This document shows, one piece after another, positions 40,284 to 48,687 of a stretch of DNA of 64,000 nt. A program made the translations under genes and the position numbers. Source of the DNA: AC-32 sp038236705. Lineage in GTDB: Bacteria > Actinomycetota > Thermoleophilia > Gaiellales > Gaiellaceae. Below the pieces are notes generated by a model. That model ran no database searches and had not been told where the DNA came from. It saw nothing but the letters and a program-made list of their open reading frames with translations. Each line of letters starts with the position of its first letter. Position 1 is the first letter of the stretch. The stretch spans positions 1 to 64,000 of the forward strand of contig JBBRZN010000006.1 of assembly GCA_038236705.1 (NCBI GenBank), in the 5' to 3' direction.

Positions 40284-40866
40284 CCTTCCGCGCCGGGACG
40301 AAGACCACCGGCAGCCCGAGCAGCACGACCGCGCCGATGATCGCCCGGTCGCGCCAGACGGTGCTTCCGCTCGAGAATCTCGGCAGCACGATCCCGTGCT
40401 CCGCCGCCAGCGCACGCACGGCCTGCGCGGTCGACTCGGCCAGCGCCGTCGGCGTCTTGCCCGGCCGGAGCTTCGCCAGCACCCGCAGTTCCTGTACAAC
40501 GGGCTTCTTGCCGCGGTAGACGCCGAAGCCGGCCGGCATCGCCACGAGCAGCCGGTTCGAGTAGGCGAAGGCGAGCTCGCTGCCGAGGAACTTCCCGTAC
40601 TCCTGCGGGTGAGCCCAGAGGCTGATGGCGGTGCCGAGGTCGCCGGTGAAGGCGATCACGACGACGCGGATCTTGTAGCCCCGCTCGTTGGCCGCGGCGA
40701 CGGTCTTCGTCAGCTCCTCCGAGGCGGACTTCGAGATCGGCGCCTCGAAGGGGATGAAGACCTGCTGGGTGATGAGGACGTCGCTGGCGGGGTCGCCGTT
40801 GGCCTGAGCGGCGGGCACACCCAGAAGCGCGGCCGCCAGCCCGGCTAGAATGGCGCCCCGTTTCAC
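40258..40866 (-). CDS. Exported, membrane-anchored TPM-like protein (202 aa)
   Basis: Begins at GTG 40866, overlapping the TGA of the CtaG gene (GTGA), with signal peptide MKRGAILAGLAAALLGVPAAQA. The mature domain (residues 25-165) has SDVLITQQVFIPFEAPISKS, a helix, RVVVIAFTGDLGTAISLWAH and SNRLLVAMPAGFGVYRGKKP, an alpha/beta plan resembling TPM-type domains. A C-terminal helix (AIIGAVVLLGLPVVFVPARK) anchors it. It is translationally linked to two CtaG genes, suggesting a role in oxidase or copper handling. Confidence 0.7.
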   Translation of the reverse strand: MKRGAILAGLAAALLGVPAAQANGDPASDVLITQQVFIPFEAPISKSASEELTKTVAAANERGYKIRVVVIAFTGDLGTAISLWAHPQEYGKFLGSELAFAYSNRLLVAMPAGFGVYRGKKPVVQELRVLAKLRPGKTPTALAESTAQAVRALAAEHGIVLPRFSSGSTVWRDRAIIGAVVLLGLPVVFVPARKVRGRGGER

Positions 40867-41636
40867 CTGCCCTCGATGGCCTGCTGCGATTCCTCCTCCT
40901 CGGACAGGAGCCGCAGCAGGAAGTAGGACATCGCGACGAAGAAGACCGCCATCTGCTCGGCGTTCATCAGGATCCCGCCGAGGTTCTGATCCTTCTGCGG
41001 GGACAGGCCCCAGAGGCGGGGCGCCGCCTCGTAGAAGCCGTAGAAGGCACGCGACGAGAAGATCAGCGCCAGCGAGAGAAAGGCCGAGGCGGCGTAGGCG
41101 GCGCCGAGGTAGACCAGCCGCACCGCGGTCGAGAGCCGGTTCGGCTCGTTCGAGAACACCGGCCACCAGAAGACCAACCCGGCGAAGATCAATGCCCCGT
41201 GCTCGACGTTCAGGAGCAGCGGGTGGCGCAGGGCGTAGTCGTAGAAGGCCGGCAGGTGCACGCCGTACCAGACGGCGAGCCAGAGGGGCAGCGCCACGCG
41301 GGGGCGCGTCAGGAAGGCCAGCGTCCCCCCTCCACGGGCGGCGAGGGCGGCGCGCATCGCCGGCGTCAGGCCGAGCACGAGCAGCGGCGGCGCCCAGTCG
41401 GCGATCATCACGTTCTGAAGCAGGTGGACGACGAGCAGGTAGTGGACGGCGATCGTCTCGAGGGGCGAGTTGAGCGACGTCGCGATCAGCAGGGCCCCGA
41501 GCACGAACAGCGCCGTGCGGCCCCGGCTCGGCCGCTCGACGCTCTTCGCGAGGCGCACGTATCCGTAGACCAAAGCGACTGCGAGCGCGAGGAAGAGCGG
41601 CTCGAAGCTGAAGGAGCTCGCCGACGGTACGTTCAC
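40863..41636 (-). CDS. CtaG-like cytochrome c oxidase assembly protein (second of a tandem pair)
   Basis: A 257-residue membrane protein with about seven helices. GTG at 41636 overlaps the previous stop (GTGA). Motifs shared with the caa3-type CtaG/DUF1404 family: SLNSPLETIAVHYLLVVHLL, VHLLQNVMIADWAPPLLVLG, GVHLPAFYDYALRHP, VEHGALIFAGLVFWWPVF and LIFSSRAFYGFYE. The conserved histidines (H-x-L-Q, VHLP, VEHG) probably bind copper during insertion into subunit II or I of the oxidase. Confidence 0.85.
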   Translation of the reverse strand: MNVPSASSFSFEPLFLALAVALVYGYVRLAKSVERPSRGRTALFVLGALLIATSLNSPLETIAVHYLLVVHLLQNVMIADWAPPLLVLGLTPAMRAALAARGGGTLAFLTRPRVALPLWLAVWYGVHLPAFYDYALRHPLLLNVEHGALIFAGLVFWWPVFSNEPNRLSTAVRLVYLGAAYAASAFLSLALIFSSRAFYGFYEAAPRLWGLSPQKDQNLGGILMNAEQMAVFFVAMSYFLLRLLSEEEESQQAIEGR

Positions 41637-42475
41637 CGCGAGCCGTGCGGGAGCGCCGGCCCGCGGAGTCGGCCGCGCCGCTCCTTCAGATAGGGCCGGA
41701 GCAGGAGCGCCACGCAGATCCCGAGCGCCAGCAGCTGCTCGACCATCATCACCACGCCGGCCAGCCGCTGGTCGGTCAGCGGCGAGAGCCCGAAGAGGCG
41801 GTTGGGCTGCGCGGCGTAGCGCGGGTAGGCGGCGCTCGAGCTGAAGAGCAGTACGTCCACGAGCGGCTGCGCCAGTGCGAGCATCGCGAGCGCGAAGAAG
41901 ACGCGCTGGGGCCGGCGCAGGCGTCCGTGGCGCGCCGGGTCGACGAGCTGCGTCCAGGCGAGCGTGCCGGCAACGACGAAGCTCAGGTGCTCGAGGTCGT
42001 GCACGAGCGGGTGAGCAGCGGCGTAGTCGTAGGCGGTGGGCACGTGCCAGGCGACGAGAGCCACCGCCCAGAGGCCGAGGCTGACGAGCGGCCGCAGCAG
42101 CACCGCGAGGAACGCGCGCAGCGGGCCGAACGAGGCAAGCGGGCGCAGCAGCTCCGGCGGAACCAGGAAGAAGAGGAGCGGCCCGCGCACGGCGGTCACG
42201 AGCAGCGCGGGCGCCGCGTCTCCGATCAGGACGTGCTGGAGCATGTGCGCCGAGAGCAGGTCCTCGTCGCCCGCGTGGTCGAGCGGCGAGACGAGCGGGA
42301 CGACCAGCAGCGCGAGGCCCGCCGCGAAGAGCAGCGCGCGCGTCCACGGCGCGTGCTCGGCCCGGCGCCGGCGGAGGCGCACGAAGGCCCGGACGAAGAG
42401 CACGAGCGCCAGGGCCGCTCCGATCAGGACCATCGGCGGCGTCTCCCAGGTCGCGGTCAGGCGAGCGCTCGGCAA
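41633..42475 (-). CDS. CtaG-like cytochrome c oxidase assembly protein (first of a tandem pair)
   Basis: A 280-residue seven-helix membrane protein of the same family as its neighbour: LVSPLDHAGDEDLLSAHMLQ, HVLIGDAAPALLVTAVRGPL, AWHVPTAYDYAAAHPLVHDL, LEHLSFVVAGTLAWTQLVDP and VLLFSSSAAYPRYAA. The histidine pattern matches its partner closely, so the pair arose by duplication and may form a heterodimer. ATG at 42475 faces the divergent lipoprotein gene across 68 bases. Confidence 0.85.
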   Translation of the reverse strand: MPSARLTATWETPPMVLIGAALALVLFVRAFVRLRRRRAEHAPWTRALLFAAGLALLVVPLVSPLDHAGDEDLLSAHMLQHVLIGDAAPALLVTAVRGPLLFFLVPPELLRPLASFGPLRAFLAVLLRPLVSLGLWAVALVAWHVPTAYDYAAAHPLVHDLEHLSFVVAGTLAWTQLVDPARHGRLRRPQRVFFALAMLALAQPLVDVLLFSSSAAYPRYAAQPNRLFGLSPLTDQRLAGVVMMVEQLLALGICVALLLRPYLKERRGRLRGPALPHGSR

Positions 42476-42505
42476 GGCGCGGTCAGGTTAACGGACACAT
42501 CTCGT

Positions 42506-42534
42506 TTGACACGGGCTCGTACGCGTCGTGATCC
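42506..42534 (+). promoter_or_regulatory. Promoter of the copper-island plus-strand operon
   Basis: A perfect -35 TTGACA (42506-42511), 17-base spacer and TGATCC (42529-42534), nine bases before the ATG at 42544. The -10 is weak, but spacing is exact and the transcript would be leaderless. Confidence 0.4.
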
Positions 42535-42543
42535 TGCCTGCAG

Positions 42544-43371
42544 ATGGCGCGTTTTCGCCTGGCCCTGCTCGCCTGCTGCGCGCTGGCCGCGGGCTGCTCC
42601 TCGTCGCAGCCGAGCGTGCCGACGACCGCTCCCGCGCGCACCTACGAGCTCGCCGGCTTACGGCCGCTCGAGGTGGCAAGGCCCGGGGCCGTCCGGCTTT
42701 CCTTCACGATTCGGCAGCCCTCCGGCGAGCCGCTGACCGCGTACCGCCGAGGGCCGGGGCCGCACACCGGCGTACACGTGATCGTCGTGCGGCGCGATCT
42801 CGGCGTGCTGATCCATCGCCATCCGCCGATCGGGCCCGGCGGACGGATCGAGGAGACGATCAGGTTCCCGAGCCCCGGCCCCTACCGTGTGCTCGTGGAC
42901 GCCTACCCGGCGAGCACGCGCAACTTCCAGCTGCACCGGGACCTTCGCTTCGCCGGCTCCTACCGGGCGCAGCCACTGCCGCCGTTCGACCGGGTCGTGA
43001 CCCAAGAGGGCTACCGCGTCGCGCTTTCGGGCCCGCGGCGCCTGCACGCGATCGAGGCTGCCTTCTTCACGGCAACGGTGACCGGCCCGCAGGGACGACC
43101 GGCGCTGTTCACACCCTGGTTCGGCGCCCTCGCGCACGCGATCTTCTTCCGCGCGGGTTCGCTCGACTACTTCCACACCCACGTCTGCGGCGCCACGACG
43201 CCCGGCTGCACGAGCGTCCTCGGCGGGGCGAAGGTCGTCGGCCGTCCCACCGCGCCGGGCCACGTGCGCGTCGGCGTGTTGCTGCCGGTCGCGGGCGACT
43301 GGCGGCTCTTCCTGCAGTTCCAGACCGGCGGCCGCGTGGTCACCGCGCCGTTTACCCTGCGGGTGCGATGA
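42544..43371 (+). CDS. Putative copper-handling lipoprotein (275 aa)
   Basis: A signal peptide with lipobox (RLALLACCALAAGCSSS; lipidated Cys at about residue 19) places it on the outer face of the membrane. The mature protein is beta-rich and holds two similar halves: one with GVHVIVVRRDLGVLIHRHPP and a later one with LAHAIFFRAGSLDYFHTHVC. The H-x-H and HTHVC clusters suggest copper or other metal binding. Neighbours (YcnI-like, CopCD, CtaG) support this. Family name not recognised. Confidence 0.7.
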   Translation: MARFRLALLACCALAAGCSSSQPSVPTTAPARTYELAGLRPLEVARPGAVRLSFTIRQPSGEPLTAYRRGPGPHTGVHVIVVRRDLGVLIHRHPPIGPGGRIEETIRFPSPGPYRVLVDAYPASTRNFQLHRDLRFAGSYRAQPLPPFDRVVTQEGYRVALSGPRRLHAIEAAFFTATVTGPQGRPALFTPWFGALAHAIFFRAGSLDYFHTHVCGATTPGCTSVLGGAKVVGRPTAPGHVRVGVLLPVAGDWRLFLQFQTGGRVVTAPFTLRVR

Positions 43372-43988
43372 GAGCGCGCGGCCTCCTCTGGCTCGGTCCC
43401 GTCGCGCTGCTCGTGCTCGCGGCGCGCTCGCTCACCTACGCGCTCGCGCCTGCGAGCCCGCTCACGACCCGGTTCGAAGCTTCGGCCGGCGGACCGCGGC
43501 TCGTCGTCGTGACGATCGTGTCGCTGGGGCTTGCGGCCGCGGTCTCCGCCGCTGTCGTCTGGCTTGCCGCGGTCGGGGTACGCGAGCGCCAGAGGCTCCG
43601 GCCCGAGCGCGAGCTGCCCCGCCTCCGCCTCCGCCGCCTGGCGTTGCGGGCGGTCGCGCTCTCGATCGCAGGCTCGCTCGGGTTCGCGCTGATGGAGTCG
43701 TACGTGCACTGGCGAGCCGGGCTCGGGTTCCACGGGCTCTCGTGCCTGCTCGGGCCCGTACACCGGAACGCGCTGCCGCTGCTGACCGCGTTCGCGCTGC
43801 TCGCCGCAGCGCTCGCCGAAGCCGTAGGGCACGTGCACGCCTGGCTGCGCGCGGCCGTGCGCGCATTGCTCCGGGCCCGCTTCGCGCTGCCCTCGCCGCG
43901 GGTCACCTGGCTATCGCTTCAGCACCGACTCTCCCCCGCGCCGCGCCCTCCGCGGGCGCGGCCTCGCGCTCCGCCGTTGCCGGCCTAG
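43368..43988 (+). CDS. Membrane protein with conserved histidines (206 aa)
   Basis: ATG at 43368 overlaps the lipoprotein TGA (ATGA). Four transmembrane helices are predicted (residues 5-25, 44-68, 95-115 and 137-160). The loop between helices 3 and 4 carries YVHWRAGLGFHGLSCLLGPV and RNALPLLTAF, with two histidines and a cysteine facing outside, possibly metal ligands. The C-terminus is proline/arginine-rich. Role unknown, presumably in the same copper or oxidase process. Confidence 0.6.
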   Translation: MRARGLLWLGPVALLVLAARSLTYALAPASPLTTRFEASAGGPRLVVVTIVSLGLAAAVSAAVVWLAAVGVRERQRLRPERELPRLRLRRLALRAVALSIAGSLGFALMESYVHWRAGLGFHGLSCLLGPVHRNALPLLTAFALLAAALAEAVGHVHAWLRAAVRALLRARFALPSPRVTWLSLQHRLSPAPRPPRARPRAPPLPA

Positions 43989-44019
43989 TCCCGGTCAACG
44001 ACGCAGCGAAAGGAGTCAC

Positions 44020-44589
44020 ATGAGACAGGCAGTTGTCGCCGCGGCCACGGTCGTGGCCGCGCTCGCGGTCGCCGCGGGGGCCGACGCGCATGCCGGCCTG
44101 AGCCCCGCGGTCGCGAAGACGAAGGCCGGCCAGGAGTTCACGCTCACCGTGCCGACAGAGAAGGAAGGCGTCACCACAACGGCCGTTGAGCTGACGGCCC
44201 CGGACGGGCTCTCGATCTTCTCGTTCGAGGACTCCCCCGGCTGGAAGCGCGAAGAGACGACACAGGGATCGGGCGAGGCCAAGGTGATCAAGCAGGTGAC
44301 GTGGTCGGGAGGCCACGTTCCGACCGAGCACCTGGCGGTGTTCCGGTTCGTCGGTAGCCTCGACTCCGCGAAGTCGTACGCCGTCCACGTGCGGCAGACG
44401 TACTCGAACGGCGAGATCGTGGACTGGACCGGCCCGGAGGGCTCGGACACACCGGCGCCGGTGATCGAAGGCGTCTCCTCCTTCGGCGGCTCGAGCTCGA
44501 CGCTCACCATCGTCGCCCTGATCGTCGGCGGGATCGGCGTCCTGCTCGGAATCGTCGGGTTGACGACGAAGGGGCGGCCGATCGCGTGA
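44020..44589 (+). CDS. YcnI-like DUF1775 protein
   Basis: A 189-residue exported protein: signal peptide MRQAVVAAATVVAALAVAAG, cleavage before DAHAGLSPAV. In YcnI the mature N-terminal histidine binds copper; here HAGLSP lies just after cleavage. The domain body shows TLTVPTEKEGVTTTAVELTA and a C-terminal VDWTGPEGSDTPAP with the conserved Trp. The C-terminal helix (TIVALIVGGIGVLLGIVGLT) anchors it. ATG at 44020 has an AAAGGAG site; the next gene overlaps by GTGA. Likely delivers copper with CopCD. Confidence 0.88.
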   Translation: MRQAVVAAATVVAALAVAAGADAHAGLSPAVAKTKAGQEFTLTVPTEKEGVTTTAVELTAPDGLSIFSFEDSPGWKREETTQGSGEAKVIKQVTWSGGHVPTEHLAVFRFVGSLDSAKSYAVHVRQTYSNGEIVDWTGPEGSDTPAPVIEGVSSFGGSSSTLTIVALIVGGIGVLLGIVGLTTKGRPIA

Positions 44590-46307
44590 GGCGCGGCGCT
44601 CTGCTTGCCCTGGCGGCCGTGGCGGCCCTCGCGCTGCCAGCGGCCGCCTGGAGCCACGCGGGGCTCGTGCGGACCGAGCCCTCGGCGAGCAAGACGGTGA
44701 ACACGCCGCCGTCGCGGGTGCTGCTGAGCTTCACCGAGCCGGTCGAGGCGCGCTTCGCGATCGTCTCGGTCACCGACGCGGATGGCAACCAGGTGACGGC
44801 GGGCCCGCCGCGGAGCACGCCGGGTGCGGCGCAGACGCTGGTCGCGCCGCTCAAGCGCGTGCCCGAGGGCTGGTACCTCGTCTTCTGGCGCGTGATCTCG
44901 GCGGACGGGCACCCGGTGCGCGGAGCCTTCACGTTCGCGGTCGGGCCGAACCCCGGGCCGCCGCCGCAGTTCCGGGTGCCGTCGCTCGGCGAGACCGCGA
45001 CCACGACGCGGCTGCTCGTCTCGCGCTGGGTGGTGTTCCTGTCGCTGCTGAGCGCCCTCGGGCTGTTCGTGTTGCGAGCCGTGATCGCCCGACCCGTGGT
45101 ACGGGCCGTTCCCGCCTGCTCGCTGCGTCCGCTCTCGGTGGCTTTCGGCGCGGCGCTCGCCGTTGCGCTCGCGGCCATTCCCGTCTACGTCGTGCTTGCG
45201 ACCGCGCAGTTCACGCTGCGCTCGGCGTTCGACCTGGGAGCGATCGTTCCGGCCGCGAGGGCCTCGGGCTTCGGCCGCGACTTCCTGGATCTCGAGCTCG
45301 TGCTCGCGCTCTTCGGGCTCGCCGCGCTCGTCGCGCTCTACCTCGACCGGCCGGAACGTGAGCAGCGCTCCGTCGTCGAGCTCCTCGCGCTGCCGGCCGC
45401 GCTGCTCGCCGGCGGCGCCGCGCTGGTGCTGCCCGCGCTGGCCGGTCACGCCGGTCAGAAGGCGCCGCGCGGGCTGTCGCTCCCGCTCGACGTGGCCCAC
45501 CTCGGCGCTGCCTCGGTCTGGCTCGGCGGCCTGATCGGGCTCGTCGTCTTCTGGGTCTCGGTCGGAGCCGAGGGTCGCATCGCCGCGCTGGCGCATGTCG
45601 TGCCGAGGTTCTCGGCGGCGGCGTTCTGCTCCGTGGTCGTGCTCGTCGGGACCGGGATCGGCTCCTCGTTCCTCGAGCTCCCGACCTTCGCGACGGTCTG
45701 GCAGACCTCCTACGGCAAGGCGCTCCTGGTGAAGATCGTGCTCCTGTTCGCGGCGCTGCTGCTCGCCGGAGTCAACCTCGCGCGCACCAAGCCACGGCTG
45801 CAGGCGGCCGGCGTGCGGCCGTCGCTCGGGCCGAACGCCGCGGTGCTCCTCCGACGCTTGGTTCAGGGCGAGATTGTCTTCGTCGCAGCGGCGCTCTTCG
45901 CGGCGGCGGTGCTGACGAGCCTCGCGCCGCCCGCCGGTGCGCTGGCTCGGGTGAAGGACATCGCGGCCCGTGTCGGCCCCGGCCCGGTCTCGGAGGTGGT
46001 CGCGAAGGGCCCGTACCGGCTCAGCGTCGAGGTGTCGCCGAACCGCGCGGCGCTGCCGAACACGTTCTCCCTGGCGATCACCCGCGGCGGGCAGCCCGTG
46101 CGCGGGGCAGAAGTGGTGAGCCGCTTCGACATGCTCGACATGGAGATGGGCGAGCAGAGCTTCCGCTTCCCCGAGCGCAAGCCCGGGGTCTTCGTGAAGT
46201 CCGCGCCTGCGCTCGTGATGGTCGGCCACTGGGCACTCCAGTTCGAGGTGACCCCGCCGGGCGCGCAACCGTTCGTCGTGACGCTGCTCGACAAGGCGTC
46301 CGGATGA
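44586..46307 (+). CDS. CopC-CopD fusion copper protein with a C-terminal YtkA-like domain
   Basis: A 573-residue protein. After a signal peptide the CopC domain starts with copper ligand His in SHAGLVRTEPSASKTVNTPP and contains the second ligand set in ISADGHPVRGAFTFAVG. Residues 140-455 form CopD with eight transmembrane helices, including LAGHAGQKAPRGLSLPLDVA and HLGAASVWLGGLIGLVVFW. The last 110 residues form an external beta domain (YRLSVEVSPNRAALPNTFSL, MLDMEMGEQSFRFPE, GHWALQFEV) like YtkA/FixH. It probably brings copper across the membrane for oxidase assembly. GTG start within GTGA. Confidence 0.92.
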   Translation: MRRGALLALAAVAALALPAAAWSHAGLVRTEPSASKTVNTPPSRVLLSFTEPVEARFAIVSVTDADGNQVTAGPPRSTPGAAQTLVAPLKRVPEGWYLVFWRVISADGHPVRGAFTFAVGPNPGPPPQFRVPSLGETATTTRLLVSRWVVFLSLLSALGLFVLRAVIARPVVRAVPACSLRPLSVAFGAALAVALAAIPVYVVLATAQFTLRSAFDLGAIVPAARASGFGRDFLDLELVLALFGLAALVALYLDRPEREQRSVVELLALPAALLAGGAALVLPALAGHAGQKAPRGLSLPLDVAHLGAASVWLGGLIGLVVFWVSVGAEGRIAALAHVVPRFSAAAFCSVVVLVGTGIGSSFLELPTFATVWQTSYGKALLVKIVLLFAALLLAGVNLARTKPRLQAAGVRPSLGPNAAVLLRRLVQGEIVFVAAALFAAAVLTSLAPPAGALARVKDIAARVGPGPVSEVVAKGPYRLSVEVSPNRAALPNTFSLAITRGGQPVRGAEVVSRFDMLDMEMGEQSFRFPERKPGVFVKSAPALVMVGHWALQFEVTPPGAQPFVVTLLDKASG

Positions 46308-46402
46308 GCGTCCGCGGCCGACTGCTGCTCGCCCTGGTCGCCCTCGCCGCGGCGGCCGTCGCCTGGTTCGTCGTGCTCGAGGCGATCCGCAGAACCGTCT
46401 AG
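46304..46402 (+). CDS. 32-residue single-helix membrane protein
   Basis: ATG at 46304 overlaps the TGA of copCD (ATGA). The product, MSVRGRLLLALVALAAAAVA then WFVVLEAIRRTV, is a basic start, one hydrophobic helix and a charged end: a single-pass membrane microprotein. Coupled translation makes it likely real. Small subunits of this kind accompany membrane complexes, but no known family is evident. Confidence 0.5.
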   Translation: MSVRGRLLLALVALAAAAVAWFVVLEAIRRTV

Positions 46403-47313
46403 CGCGGCGGCCGGATCGCGAGCGGCCGGTCGAACTCGACGTAGCGATGGTGCATGAAGTGCGCAGCGGCGGTCATGCGCAGGCGCAGCGTTCGGTAAGT
46501 CCGGCGGTCGATCCAGACGGTGAACCAGGCCGGCGTGGTCGGGTTCGCGAAGGAGACGATCCAGACCGGGTGGCCGGCGACCCGGGCGGTGCCCAGAACG
46601 TGAGCGTTCACCGCGACGTCACCCCAGCTCGGCTGCGGCACGCGCAGCGCCGGGATCTGCTGCGAGCGCCGCCAGGAAGCGCCGGGCCGGTCCCGGTCCC
46701 AGCGCCGTTGCCCGATGATCACCGCCGACGCGCCGCCGCGGATGTCGTAGGTGACCTCGTTCGGCGCCTTGAGACGCCAGGTGGTGAGCAGGCCGCCCCT
46801 CGGGCCCGAGCGGAGCGACTCGACGTAGACGAGGCTGCGGAGACCGCTGAAGACGCGCGCCGCTCGCGCGACGATTCCGGCCGCAGGGCGCGGTGCGCGT
46901 GGGATGACGAACGCCACCTCGCGACCGGGCAAGACGACCGCGACCCGATGTAGCGCGCCCCGAGGCGCGGAGGCCGTGTAGCAACCGGGCCCACAGGGCC
47001 GAGCCAGAAGGGAAGCCGCTCCCACGCGAAACGAGAGGGGCAGCCCCGAAGCCGCGTCGCCGCTCGAGGAGAGCACCGTCGCGGTCAGCCGCGCCCGAGC
47101 TCCCTGCCCGACTGCCAGGGCGACCGCGCGGGTTCCGGCCTCCTGCGCCAGCACCAGCGCGCCGGGCGGCGGAGGCGATATGGCCTTGGCCGGCCTCACC
47201 GGGGTCGTCTCGACAAGGGAGCCGTGGCCGGAGTCCAGCCGCGTCAGTGCCACCGCCCCGACAACGAGCCCGGCCACGAGCACAGCTCCGGCGCCGAGCA
47301 CGGCGCGTTGCAT
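46399..47313 (-). CDS. Membrane-anchored, exported hypothetical protein (304 aa)
   Basis: ATG at 47313 follows AGGGG. An N-terminal anchor (AVLGAGAVLVAGLVVGAVAL) is followed by a domain with VALAVGQGARARLTATVLSS, an immunoglobulin-like strand set, then CGPGCYTASAPRG with a possible disulphide. The C-terminal 170 residues, from SLVYVESLRSGPRG to RTYRTLRLRMTAAAHFMHHR, resemble the lipoprotein-localisation-like fold (LolA/LppX type) that binds lipids. It converges on the copper operon with a four-base overlap. The function is not known. Confidence 0.62.
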   Translation of the reverse strand: MQRAVLGAGAVLVAGLVVGAVALTRLDSGHGSLVETTPVRPAKAISPPPPGALVLAQEAGTRAVALAVGQGARARLTATVLSSSGDAASGLPLSFRVGAASLLARPCGPGCYTASAPRGALHRVAVVLPGREVAFVIPRAPRPAAGIVARAARVFSGLRSLVYVESLRSGPRGGLLTTWRLKAPNEVTYDIRGGASAVIIGQRRWDRDRPGASWRRSQQIPALRVPQPSWGDVAVNAHVLGTARVAGHPVWIVSFANPTTPAWFTVWIDRRTYRTLRLRMTAAAHFMHHRYVEFDRPLAIRPPR

Positions 47314-47361
47314 TCCCCTGCTCACTTCAAGAAAGCTAGCGGCCGAGGTTGGTAACGTCGG

Positions 47362-48687
47362 GTGGACGTGCTGTTCCGACAGTTTGTGGACGACGATCTC
47401 GGCTGCGCGTCCTACCTGATCGGCGACGAGGCAGCAGGCGAGGCGGTGCTCGTAGATCCCGCCTACGCGATCGAGCCGTACCTCGAGGAGGCCAAACGGG
47501 CAGGCGCGCGGATCGTGCGCGTGCTCGAGACCCACACGCACGCCGACCACGTCTCCGGGCACGGCCGGCTGGCGCTCGAGCATGGCGCGCCGGTGAGCAT
47601 CCATCCGCTCGCCGGACCGGCCTTCCCGTTCGATCCCGTCGAGGACGGGCAGGAGCTCCGGGTCGGCTCGCTCGCGATTCGCGTCCTGCACACACCCGGC
47701 CACCGGCCCGAGCACTGTTGCTATCTCATCGAGGGGCACCTGCTGACCGGCGATTCGCTTCTGATCGGCGACGCTGCGCGGCCCGACCTGGCGATCGAGG
47801 CACGCGAGGGCGCGGAAGCCCTTTACCGCTCGCTGCAACGCCTCGTCGACCTGCCCGGCGAGACCGAGGTCGACCCCGGGCACACCGGCGGCTCGCTCTG
47901 CACGAGCGGCATCAGCTCGGACCGCTCCTCCACCATCGCCGCCGAGCAGCGCACGAACCACGCGCTCTCCCACTCCAGCCAGCAGGAGTTCGTCGCCGCG
48001 TCAGCCTCGATCTCGTCACCGCGGCCCCCGACCGTCGAACGGGTGGTCGCGCTCAACCGCGGCCCGTTCCTCGGCGCGCCGGCGCCGCTCGAGCCGCTGG
48101 AGTCGGCGCAGGGCCAGCTGCTCGACGTGCGGTCGGTGCACGAGTACGCGGACGGTCATGCACCGGGCGCGCTCAACGTTCCCGTCGAGGGCCCGTCCTT
48201 CGGCACGAAGTCCGGCTTCCTGCTCGACGCGGAGCAGCCGATCTCGCTGCACGCCTCCTCGCCCGAGCAGGCCGAGCTCGCGGCGCAGCGGCTACGGGCG
48301 GTCGGGCTGCTCGAGCTGAGCGGCTACCTGCTCGAGCTCGCAACGCCGGAGCGACTCGAGCCGATCGGGCTCGACGAGCTCGAGGCGCTGCTGGCCGACG
48401 ACGCGGTCGAGCTGGTCGACGTGCGCGAGAAGGACGAGCGCGACGAGGGCTATATCCCCGGGAGCCGCCACATCCCCTACCGGCTCGTGCGCGCCTACCG
48501 CGACGAGCTCGAGAACGGCCGGCTGGTCGTGACCATCTGCTCGAGCGGCGCCCGGGCTGCCGTCGCCGCCAGCGCGCTCGCGGCCGAGGGCGTGCGCGCC
48601 CGCCCGCTTTTGGATGGCGGCATGGACGAATGGGAAGCGCGCGGCAATACCGTCACCGCGTTCCGCCGCTGCGGCGGCTCAGGCTGA
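47362..48687 (+). CDS. Metallo-beta-lactamase/double rhodanese protein, CstB-like persulfide dioxygenase
   Basis: A 441-residue three-domain protein. Residues 1-235 form a metallo-beta-lactamase fold: LETHTHADHVSGHGRL metal motif, HTPGHRPEHCCYLIEG and DPGHTGG, as in ETHE1-type persulfide dioxygenases. Residues 245-330 are a rhodanese-like domain lacking a catalytic cysteine, and 340-435 an active rhodanese with Cys in VVTICSSGARAAVAASAL. The order dioxygenase, inactive and active rhodanese matches CstB, which oxidises persulfides from sulfide and releases thiosulfate. GTG at 47362. It overlaps the convergent cyclase gene by nine bases. Confidence 0.85.
   Translation: MDVLFRQFVDDDLGCASYLIGDEAAGEAVLVDPAYAIEPYLEEAKRAGARIVRVLETHTHADHVSGHGRLALEHGAPVSIHPLAGPAFPFDPVEDGQELRVGSLAIRVLHTPGHRPEHCCYLIEGHLLTGDSLLIGDAARPDLAIEAREGAEALYRSLQRLVDLPGETEVDPGHTGGSLCTSGISSDRSSTIAAEQRTNHALSHSSQQEFVAASASISSPRPPTVERVVALNRGPFLGAPAPLEPLESAQGQLLDVRSVHEYADGHAPGALNVPVEGPSFGTKSGFLLDAEQPISLHASSPEQAELAAQRLRAVGLLELSGYLLELATPERLEPIGLDELEALLADDAVELVDVREKDERDEGYIPGSRHIPYRLVRAYRDELENGRLVVTICSSGARAAVAASALAAEGVRARPLLDGGMDEWEARGNTVTAFRRCGGSG

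Noticed and set aside
44016..46268. A 750-codon minus-strand frame opposite YcnI and CopCD
   Set aside because: Low-complexity R/E/H-rich translation typical of antisense high-GC DNA; no start signals.
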